Source: DAOTXN01 sp034435435
GTDB taxonomy: Bacteria; Chloroflexota; Anaerolineae; S140-20
Assembly (NCBI GenBank): GCA_034435435.1
Contig: DAOTXN010000029.1
Coordinates: 1-32,519, forward strand
DNA: 32,519 nucleotides
Reading direction: 5' to 3'
Shown here one piece after another: positions 22,178 through 29,700 of this stretch. Below the pieces are notes generated by a model that searched no databases, was not told where the DNA came from, and saw only the letters and a list, made by a program, of their open reading frames with translations. Position 1 is the first letter of the stretch. Each line of letters begins with the position of its first letter. The position numbers and the translations under genes were made by a program.

Positions 22178-24390
22178 TCGTCAAAGCCTTTGCTGCGTCG
22201 CCGTTGTGATCCGCGATCTAGACTTTCTTCGGCATCCTCAGCGACGAAATGACGCGCCTTTTTGCGCCGACGCTTGGGTTTGGTTTTTTGCTCAAGCTCA
22301 TCGTCGGCCACGTATTCGTAGCGCGGTCGCCGGGGCCGCTCAGATTGTTCGATGACTTCTATCTCAGCCGACGGTGCAATAGACGGGATTGAGACCATGA
22401 TCTCGACTTGCTCCTTGATCTCCGCCAGGGCCTTGGCGTCAATGCCATCCATACTGAGCAGGGTTGCATCACCTTTGATGAGATGCTCCATAACTTGGCC
22501 CAGATTTTCGACGCGGGCCTGTTTCAGACTGCGCAGAACGTGTCCACTGAGAGCCAGCACTTCCACCGGGATGTCATAAGCGTCGGCGGGGATCTGAGCT
22601 AACGCCTGCTCTCGCGCGACTTTAAGCTCTGGCGGCTCCTCGTAGATGATGACTTGATCCTCTGGTGCGGGTTCGATGGCTTCGACAACGGCAATTTCAG
22701 GTTCGATCTCTACTGCGGCTTCGATCTGTGCCTCGGCAGGCGCTGCAAGTTTTTCAGATTCTGGAGCAGCGACGATCTCGACTGCCGGTTCTATAGGAGT
22801 TTCGACCTCAATCTCTGGCTCTAACTCTGGCTCTGCTGGCTTGAGCGGCGACAACGCTTCGACCTGGGCCTTTATTTCCGACAACGCTTTAGGCCCAATA
22901 CCCTCCAGGGCCAACATCCCCTCATCGCCCTCCACCATGCGTTCCCAGATCTGACCAACATTTTTAATCTTGGCCTTTTTCAGATGATTCATCACGCGTG
23001 TGCTCAAGTCCAAGTCACTGAGCGGAAGCTTGTAAGCGTCTTCTGGAATACGTGATAAGGCTTTCTGGCGTTCGGAGCGCCGCCGGGCCTGTTCTTCGGC
23101 CAAGACAGCTTGGCGCGAGGCGTCCTGATCAAACAAGAGACCAAGCGACTGGCGGCGTTTGGCAGCAAAATGGCTATGTACGCTGTCGATGATTTGTCGC
23201 AACAAAAGCAAGTGCTCAGTAGTGTAATTTTCGTGCGTCGCGCTGTACTGTTCCAAGATCGTGGCCGCGTTGTGCACATAATCGGCCAGGTGCCCCATGC
23301 TCGCCTGAACTTGGGCATCTGCAGCTTTGGCAAGCGCTTCGCGAGCCGCTTCAGTGACGCTTTTGATGTCGATGCGCCAGTTGGTGAGCTTGGCAGCCAG
23401 GCGGGCATTTTGGCCCTCACGGCCAATAGCCAATGAGAGCTGATCGTCGGGTACGACAACGGTGGCCGTGCGCCCTGCATCGGGGCTTTCTTCCAAGTGA
23501 ACAGTGAGCACACGGGCGGGGCTAAGGGCCTTGGCAATGAATGTGAGGGGATCAGGGTCCCATTCGATCACGTCTATTTTTTCGCCGCCCAGTTCGTTGA
23601 CAATGGACTGGATGCGCACACCACGCATACCCACGCACGAGCCGACCGGGTCCACGCCGGGTTGGCGGGCGGCGACGGCCACTTTGGAGCGGGCGCCGGC
23701 CTCACGGGCGATAGACTTGATCTCTACAGCGCCGTTGAAAATCTCCGGCACTTCCAGCTCTAAAAGACGACGCAGCATGTTTTTGTGGCTGCGCGAAACG
23801 ATGATCTGCGGCCCACGCCCAGAGCGACGCACTTCGACCACATAGGCCCGTAAGCGTTGGTGGAGGGTATACTTTTCACCCGGCACTTGTTCCTTGCGCG
23901 GCAACAAGGCTTCGGTGCGACCCAGGTTGAGGCTGATGGCCTGCGGCGTGATGCTCTGCACCACGCCATTGATGATCTCGCCTTCACGCCCGATATAGTC
24001 TTCGTAGAGAGCGTCGCGCTCGGCTTCGCGGATGCGTTGTAGAATGATCTGTTTGGCAGTCTGAGCAGCAATGCGCCCAAAGTCTTGGGGTGTGCTTTCG
24101 ACCATCACCGTGTCGCCGTATTGTACCTCGCCGTCGATTCTTTGGGCTACTTCAAGCGACACCTCGGTAGTGGGATTATGCACCTCGTCGACGGCCTCTT
24201 TCTCCACAAAAATGGCCGCTTCACCAGTGTTTTGGTCGATCTCGACCGTGACGTTTTGGGCCGGGCTAACGTTGATATTGCGCCGATAGGCTGATACCAG
24301 CGCCGTTCGCAGTGCGTCCATCACGACTTCTGGTGGAAGACCTCGCTCGCTGCAAATCTGGTTAAACGCTAACAAGAACTCGCTTTTCAT
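22165..24390 (-). CDS. nusA: Transcription factor NusA with two C-terminal alpha-CTD-like domains
   Basis: A 741-residue NusA, much longer than the ~350-500 residues usual for the family. The standard core is complete: NusA N-domain (1-125), S1 domain (134-200, REGEIINGVVQSI), KH1 (~230-300, GMRGVRIQSIVNELGGEKIDV) and KH2 (~305-350, AIGREGQNARLAAKLTNW). After a helical linker come two similar modules at 448-512 and 600-664. Their wording (SDLDLSTRVMNHLKKAKIKNVGQI, then LEGIGPKALSEIKAQVEAL) is close to the RNA polymerase alpha C-terminal domain. A Glu/Pro/Ala-rich stretch (513-599) separates them, and a very basic tail (KPKRRRKKAR) ends the protein. NusA controls pausing, termination and antitermination. 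In E. coli, acidic repeats that contact alpha occupy this position. The gene opens the operon; rimP is absent upstream. Confidence 0.95.
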   Translation of the reverse strand: MKSEFLLAFNQICSERGLPPEVVMDALRTALVSAYRRNINVSPAQNVTVEIDQNTGEAAIFVEKEAVDEVHNPTTEVSLEVAQRIDGEVQYGDTVMVESTPQDFGRIAAQTAKQIILQRIREAERDALYEDYIGREGEIINGVVQSITPQAISLNLGRTEALLPRKEQVPGEKYTLHQRLRAYVVEVRRSGRGPQIIVSRSHKNMLRRLLELEVPEIFNGAVEIKSIAREAGARSKVAVAARQPGVDPVGSCVGMRGVRIQSIVNELGGEKIDVIEWDPDPLTFIAKALSPARVLTVHLEESPDAGRTATVVVPDDQLSLAIGREGQNARLAAKLTNWRIDIKSVTEAAREALAKAADAQVQASMGHLADYVHNAATILEQYSATHENYTTEHLLLLRQIIDSVHSHFAAKRRQSLGLLFDQDASRQAVLAEEQARRRSERQKALSRIPEDAYKLPLSDLDLSTRVMNHLKKAKIKNVGQIWERMVEGDEGMLALEGIGPKALSEIKAQVEALSPLKPAEPELEPEIEVETPIEPAVEIVAAPESEKLAAPAEAQIEAAVEIEPEIAVVEAIEPAPEDQVIIYEEPPELKVAREQALAQIPADAYDIPVEVLALSGHVLRSLKQARVENLGQVMEHLIKGDATLLSMDGIDAKALAEIKEQVEIMVSIPSIAPSAEIEVIEQSERPRRPRYEYVADDELEQKTKPKRRRKKARHFVAEDAEESLDRGSQRRRSKGFDEWDG

Positions 24391-24648
24391 CGCGTCTTTT
24401 CATTCCCCTTTACGTGGTAGGGCGGGTTCACCGGCACTTGCGTCTCCCTGGCACTCGCTTGCACTGCGCTGCGGATGCAACACAGGTGGCAGCACAAATG
24501 GCCCGCCACACCTGCCCCGCAAGCGGCGCGGCGCGGGGGCAAGTGAGATGCAAGTGTCCTACCCGTCATCCAGCCGGCGCAGGGCAAACCTTGTATTACA
24601 AAAGAAAAGTGGGGGTCGCCCACTTTTTCAAGCAAACTTCTTCGGACT
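24391..24648 (-). ncRNA. Structured leader RNA of the nusA operon (candidate)
   Basis: From the predicted start near 24648, about 258 bases precede nusA without any convincing ORF. A long-range stem, CACTTGCATCTC (24545-24556, minus strand) with GAGACGCAAGTG (24434-24445), has 11 pairs of 12 and encloses 99 bases. Inside are a GC hairpin (GCCCCCGC with GCGGGGC) and a second stem (CAGGTGTGGC with GCCACCTG), giving a multi-branch fold. No tRNA T-loop, SRP, 6S or RNase P signature is visible. It may serve autoregulation of nusA. Folding was judged by eye only. Confidence 0.4.
24605..24627 (-). terminator. Terminator-like hairpin at the beginning of the nusA leader
   Basis: AAAAGTGGG (24605-24613) and CCCACTTTT (24619-24627) form a 9-bp stem with a 5-base loop. 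On the minus strand it is followed by CTTTTG, and on the plus strand by one more T, so it could stop either strand. It begins about 20 bases after the predicted nusA transcription start, which suggests attenuation rather than an ordinary gene end. Confidence 0.6.
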
Positions 24649-24654
24649 GGTACG

Positions 24655-24683
24655 ATTATACCACGGTCAGTATGAATGTGCAA
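24655..24683 (-). promoter_or_regulatory. Promoter of the nusA-ylxR-infB-rbfA-nrnA-truB-ribF operon
   Basis: Minus-strand TTGCAC (24678-24683), a 17-base spacer and a perfect TATAAT (24655-24660). Transcription would begin near 24648, about 258 bases before the nusA ATG. Confidence 0.8.
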
Positions 24684-24723
24684 GGGCATTCAATTTTCAG
24701 CTTCGAGCCATCCGTTTTCAGCT

Positions 24724-24742
24724 TGTAACCCACGGGGTTACA
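24724..24742. repeat. Palindrome between divergent promoters
   Basis: TGTAACCC (24724-24731) and GGGTTACA (24735-24742) are perfect 8-bp arms around ACG. It lies between the nusA promoter (minus) and the promoter at 24753 (plus). It could be an operator or a small repeat; there is no T-run. Confidence 0.6.
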
Positions 24743-24752
24743 TCCGCCTGTT

Positions 24753-24780
24753 TTGATCAGAGCACACATTCGTGTATAAT
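24753..24780 (+). promoter_or_regulatory. Promoter for the UspA-like gene
   Basis: TTGATC (24753-24758), a 16-base spacer and a perfect TATAAT (24775-24780). Transcription would begin near 24788, 40 bases before the GTG start at 24828. Confidence 0.75.
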
Positions 24781-24827
24781 GAACAATGAAGAGGAACCAT
24801 CGAAATCGAAACTGAAAAGGGAAAACC

Positions 24828-25220
24828 GTGCCACAGTACCAGCCGGACGACTATCACATTCTGATAGCCGTAGGGCGTCCTGAAGAATTGGAAGCCCTGC
24901 TGACGGCCAGTTGCGCGGCGGCGCGCACCCACGGGGGCCATGTCACCCTTTTGTCGGTGACGCCTGATGGTCAGCCACCCGCGTGGCTGGCAGTCCCGGA
25001 ACGCCGCGACGGTGCGCCGATCGAGATCTTGCCTCGGCTAGGGCGTAGCGCGGGCGCTCAACGTCGCCGAGCGGACCATGGTCTACCGCGCCGTGAGATG
25101 CGATGCACGACCCGATATCGCCATCAGCGCCGCCGGGGGATTGGTTTTTATGGCTCTGGGCTTTCGGCCAGAGCTAAAAGTCAAATCGCGGGCGCAGGTG
25201 TTCGCCGGAGGGGTCGCTAG
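24828..25220 (+). pseudogene. UspA-like N-terminal half, frame probably broken
   Basis: The frame runs 130 residues from a GTG at 24828 that follows AAAAGG. Only the first ~67 residues look like protein: YHILIAVGRPEELEALLTAS, then GGHVTLLSVTP, the beta1-alpha1-beta2 part of a universal stress domain with a missing ATP loop. From about 25030 the translation becomes Arg-rich and unnatural (RRRADHGLPRREMRC), while another frame (25051 onward) becomes protein-like. This points to a frameshift or a deletion junction near 25030-25050. A full domain would need ~140 residues. The promoter and ribosome site are good, so a short product may still be made. Confidence 0.5.
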
Positions 25221-25368
25221 CGCCGTCTATCACCAGGAGGTCGTAGACCTGCAAGCCCGCGTCGCCGCACGCCTGCAACGCCCTATCGCCCTGGTGCTGG
25301 TGGTCATCCCGATCACTCAATTGGACCCGGTGATCCCACCAACGACCACCCCCACCGCTGAGGAATAG
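25078..25368 (+). CDS. Uncharacterised protein, possibly the 3' part of a disrupted gene
   Basis: A 96-residue frame that I do not recognise. Residues 9-60 (ARPDIAISAAGGLVFMALGFRPELKVK, then VFAGGVASAVYHQEVVDLQARVAARL) have natural composition. They are followed by a hydrophobic stretch (PIALVLVVIPITQLDPVIPP) and a Thr/Pro end. Protein-like sequence extends about nine codons upstream of the ATG (RALNVAERT) to a TAG at 25042-25044. The visible start may therefore be a re-start after a lost 5' part rather than a native one, and there is no clear ribosome site. It overlaps the UspA-like frame and ends 15 bases before the convergent hypE. Confidence 0.5.
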   Translation: MVYRAVRCDARPDIAISAAGGLVFMALGFRPELKVKSRAQVFAGGVASAVYHQEVVDLQARVAARLQRPIALVLVVIPITQLDPVIPPTTTPTAEE

Positions 25369-25383
25369 TGAGGCTACCCATGC

Positions 25384-26451
25384 TTAACAAATGCGCGGCA
25401 ACAGCTCGCCCACCTGCATATCAACGACCCGCCGACCGCCGATGCCCGTGCGGGCCGTGACCATGCCGGGGTGCTCGGCCACGACCTGGCCGATGCGGGC
25501 GGCGTCGGCGCCTAGAGGGTGAGCCTGCATTGCCGCCAATAGGGCGTCGGCGTGTTTAGGCGGCACAAAGGCGACCAGCTTGCCTTCGTTAGCGATGAAG
25601 AGGGGATCAAAGCCCAGCATTTCGCAGGCGGCCCGCACTGCCGGGCGCACCGGCACGGCGCGTTCTTGAATTTCGACGCCCACGTTCGAGGCGCGGGCGA
25701 TCTCGTTAAGGGCGCTGGCCAACCCACCCCGCGTCGGGTCGCGCAGGACGTGCATCTCGGGGGTCACGCTCAACATGGCGGCTACCAGCGTGTGCAACGC
25801 TGCCGTATCGCTCTCGATGACCGTCTCAAATTCCAGGCCCTCGCGCCTGGACATCACAGCCACCCCGTGGTCGCCGATGGCGCCGCTCAACAGCACCACG
25901 TCGCCGGGTCTGGCCTGGTCCGGGCCGATATTCACCCCAGTGGGTAGCAAGCCAAGGCCGGTCGTATTGATGAACACGCCGTCGCCGTGGCCGCGGTCCA
26001 CGACCTTGGTGTCGCCGGCGATGATAGAGACGCCGGCAGCTTTGGCCGCCGCTGCCATGCTGGTTACGATGCGGCCCAGCTCGTCCATAGGCAACCCCTC
26101 TTCCAAAATAAAGCCGGCGGTCAACCACAGAGGGGTCGCGCCGCTCATGGCCAGGTCGTTCACTGTGCCATGCACGGCCAATTGGCCGATGTCGCCGCCG
26201 GGGAAAAACAGCGGCGTCACCGTAAAGCTGTCGGTGGAAATCGCCACTCTGGATTCGGGATGTGGGACGCGCAATTCGAGTACGGTCGAATCGCCCAGGC
26301 GGGCCAGAGCGGTATGGTCGAATAACGGCAAAAACATGTGGCGCACCAGGTCAAAAGACATCTGCCCGCCGCTGCCGTGCCCCAGCACGATGGTGGGGTA
26401 ATCGCGCAGCGGCAATGGACACGTCCAACTCGCCACATCAATCGTCGCCAA
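25384..26451 (-). CDS. hypE: Hydrogenase maturation protein HypE (carbamoyl dehydratase)
   Basis: A 355-residue HypE. It takes a carbamoyl group from HypF onto its C-terminal Cys and dehydrates it with ATP to a thiocyanate. This is the source of the CN ligands of [NiFe] hydrogenases. The AIRS/PurM fold is visible: GHGSGGQMSFDLV at the start, STDSFTVTPLFFPGGDIGQLAVHGTVNDLAMSGA, and later DPTRGGLASALNEIA. The C-terminus is the required PRIC, ending in the acceptor Cys355. The start is a TTG at 26449-26451, eight bases after GGAGGG. The other hyp genes usually lie next to it, but none is in this window. Either the hyp set is dispersed or this is a remnant; the gene itself looks intact. Confidence 0.93.
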   Translation of the reverse strand: MATIDVASWTCPLPLRDYPTIVLGHGSGGQMSFDLVRHMFLPLFDHTALARLGDSTVLELRVPHPESRVAISTDSFTVTPLFFPGGDIGQLAVHGTVNDLAMSGATPLWLTAGFILEEGLPMDELGRIVTSMAAAAKAAGVSIIAGDTKVVDRGHGDGVFINTTGLGLLPTGVNIGPDQARPGDVVLLSGAIGDHGVAVMSRREGLEFETVIESDTAALHTLVAAMLSVTPEMHVLRDPTRGGLASALNEIARASNVGVEIQERAVPVRPAVRAACEMLGFDPLFIANEGKLVAFVPPKHADALLAAMQAHPLGADAARIGQVVAEHPGMVTARTGIGGRRVVDMQVGELLPRIC

Positions 26452-26548
26452 CTCTCAGTCCCTCCGAATCACGTCCCACGTTTTGGGCTTGGCGTTACAC
26501 GCCGCGCCATTGTACTCGATAACCTCAGGTCCAGCAAGCTTTTGCCGC

Positions 26549-26664
26549 CTAGCAGTCTGTCGGAGAACCCTGTAATATAGGACCTTGTGCCCGTTTTTGC
26601 TCGTTTTGCGCCCATTTTGGACGCCCACCAGGGGCTAAATTACGTCTCTCCGACAGGCTACTAG
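26549..26664. mobile_element. MITE-like element with 18-bp inverted ends
   Basis: The left end CTAGCAGTCTGTCGGAGA and the inverted right end CTAGTAGCCTGTCGGAGA differ at two of 18 positions. Both include CTAG, which may be the duplicated target or part of the repeat. Similarity continues inward with gaps (GTAATATAG and GTAATTTAG). The 116-base unit encodes nothing and looks like a non-autonomous insertion mobilised by a transposase elsewhere. It lies between hypE and the large kinase, and its right end would fall in the -35 region of that kinase. Confidence 0.75.
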
Positions 26665-26680
26665 AATCTGAAGGAATGGA

Positions 26681-26686
26681 TATAAT
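26681..26686 (+). promoter_or_regulatory. Possible -10 box for the large histidine kinase
   Basis: A perfect TATAAT about 50 bases before the ATG at 26737. The -35 position (26658-26663, CTACTA) falls in the right end of the MITE and is poor. Confidence 0.45.
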
Positions 26687-26736
26687 TGACGATACTGGTG
26701 AAACATCTGAACCGCGTTGAGCAACGAGGAGCGGCC

Positions 26737-29700
26737 ATGTCGAGACAATTGAAGGAGTTTTTGCACCCTCCGATTTTTCCAGACGAAGACCAAAACCGGG
26801 TCGCCCGCACTCTCTACACCATTCTGCTGATCTTTTTAGTCGCTGCTGCGTTGGTCATTGTGGCGGGATTATTGGCGCGCGACGGCAACACCGTCACGGC
26901 GCTCGCGGTTGGCGGCAGCGCCGTCTTGGGCATTCTCCGGCTCGCCCAGCAGAGACGGATCCAATTGGCCGGCTTTCTGGTCTTGCTCGTACTGTTGATC
27001 ATGATGGTCTTCCTGCAGGGCGTGGGACGAGGCATCCACGACATTTCGATCATGATTTACCCGGTGGTGATCATCGTCGCTAGCTTGCTGCTGAGCAGAC
27101 GCGCATTTTCCGTTATCACCTTGCTGACAATCCTGACAGCGTGGGGCATTATCGTCGCCGAAGTAAACGGTCTGATTTTCAATGAGCTGACCCGGTTTAC
27201 CAACTATTACGATCTCGTCACAACGTCTATCATCTTGGCGATCACGGCCGTATCGGTTCGACTACTGTCGGACAACCTTTTGCACAGCATCGCTCAAGCG
27301 CGTCAAAACGCGAGCGCGCTGGCCGAGAGCAATCAGCAATTACGCAAGGCTCTACGGGCCTACCGAACCCTCAGCGACTGCAATCAGGCGGTGGTGCGGG
27401 CCACCGAAGAGGCGGCGCTGCTCCAAGAGGTTTGTCGGATTATCGTCCAGAACGGAGGCTACTGCCAAGCGTGGGTGGGCCTGGCCGCATCAGATCAAAC
27501 CGAACAAATAAAACCGGCGGCGCAGGCAGGGTACGATCTCGGACAACTGGAGGCGCTCCATCTGACCTGGGTGGAATTGCAATCCGAACCCCATCCCACC
27601 GCCGAGGCCATCCGCAGGGGGACGCCATACATCGTGCAAAACGTGTTCACTGACCCCGACTATGTAGCGTGGCGACCGGAGGCCACCCAGCGCGGTTATG
27701 CCGGACTGATCGCCCTGCCCCTTCGGACAAACGGACACACCTGGGGCGCGTTGACGATTTACACCGTCGAGCCGGACGTGTTTGACGCGGACGAAGTGAG
27801 CTTGCTGCAAGAGTTGGCCGGCGACCTGGCTTATGGCGTTATGGCGCTGCGCACCCGCGCCGAGCTGCGGGAGAACGAACAACGTTATCGCGCCCTCTTT
27901 GAACGCACCAACGACGCCGTCTTTATCATCAGCCTTGACGCGGTGCACCTGGCCGTGAATCAGCAGGCGGCCGATCTGCTGGGCTACAGCGTGGATGAGA
28001 TGGTAGGCATGCCGACCCAACAGGTGATTGCGCCCTATGAATATCCCGACAGCCAGGGCAAATTGGCCGCCATATTGGCCGGTGAATCCCTACCGGTGTA
28101 CGAACAGGTCTTTCGTCACAAAGACGGGCGTGACGTTCCCGCCGAGATCAACGCGGCCCTGGTGTACGATGCAGTCGGAAACCCCTCGCACATTCAGAGC
28201 ATCGTGCGCGACATTACCGAGCGCAAACGGGCTGAGGAGGCGCTGCGCGAATCGGAAGAGCGCTTTAGAAGCATCTTTGAAAACGCCGTGATGGGCCTAT
28301 ATCGCTCTACGCCCGACGGTCGCCTGTTGATGGCTAACCCGGCTTTGGTACGTATGCTCGGTTATTCGTCCTTTGAGGAATTGGCCCAGCTCAACCTGGA
28401 GAAAAACGGATACGCGCCAGATTTTGCGCGCTCCGTTTTTAGGCAACGCACTGAAAGCGAAGGACAGGTGATCGGATTCGAGTCTGGCTGGCGCAAGCGC
28501 GACGGCAGCACGTTGTTCATTCGTGAAAATGCGCGGGCCATCCGCGACGACGCCGGAAACACGCTCTACTATGAAGGCACAGTCGAAGACGTCACCGAAC
28601 GGGTGCGGGCCGAAGAAGCGGAGCGCCGGCGACTCGAACAACTGGAGGCGCTCTACCAGGTTTTGCAGGATTTGACACTCTTGCAGGACTTGGACGCGCT
28701 GCTACACCAGATCGTCGGACGCGCCTTGCGCTTGTTGGGCAGACAAAGCGGCGGAATATCCCTGTATCGTCCCGAATGCCAGAAATTGGAATGGGTAGTC
28801 AACGTGGGCAAAGAGCTAGCCCCCATCGGCTTTGCGCTGGAACGCGGGGAAGGGATCGGCGGTCAGGTGTGGGCGACCAGTCAGCCGCTGATCGTGAACG
28901 ACTATCAAGCCTGGTCTGGCAAATCGCCCCAACGCTCAGACCTGGACGCAGCCGTGGTCGCCGTCCCCATTCAGTGGAGTGAACGCTTTTTGGGCGTGCT
29001 GATCGTCGCCGACCACACCGCCCATCCGTTCGATGCCCAAGACGCCGCTTTGCTTTCCCAGTTCGCTACCCAGGCCGCCATCGCCATCCACAATGCCGAA
29101 CTGTATGCACAAGCGCAGCAAGAAATCGCCGACCGGAAACAGGCCGAAGAATCTCTGGAGCAACGCCATCGGCAGTTGACCATCTTGTACCAAGCAGCCA
29201 CGGCCATCAACTCAGATCTGGCCCTGTCCACCGTCCTGCGCACGGTGGCTGAGCAGATGACCCAGGCGCTCAACACCGATGGCTGTGCATTGTCCCTCTG
29301 GCGACGGGAGCACGATCAAATCGAGATGGTGGTAGACTATAGCATCGTCCGGCCAAACGAGACCATGCCATCAGGCACGATCTATGATCTGAACAAATAT
29401 CCCACCACGCGCCAGATGTTAGAGAGCGGTCGACCGGTGTTGATACAGCACGACGACCCGACGCTCGATGCGGCCCAGCAGGCTCTTGTGAATGAGTGGC
29501 GCGCGCTTACGCTCCTGATGCTGCCTCTCGTCGTCCGCGACCAAGTGGTGGGCCTGGTGGAGTTGGTTAACGAGGTCGCCAGGCACGATTACACCGCAGA
29601 GGATATGCGACTGGCCGAGAGTTTGGCCGCTCAGGCCTGCGCCGCCGTCGAAAACGCCCGTTTGTACGATCAAGCCCGACAAGAAATTGCCGAACGCAAG

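Noticed and set aside
24420..24560. tRNA, SRP, 6S or RNase P RNA in the nusA leader
   Set aside because: No T-loop consensus, no GGAAGGAAGCAGCC-like SRP core, no RNase P conserved blocks; treated as an unassigned leader.
24387..24689. 100-residue minus-strand frame just upstream of nusA as a possible RimP
   Set aside because: Composition is Cys/His-rich with no RimP pattern, and it starts upstream of the predicted transcription start.
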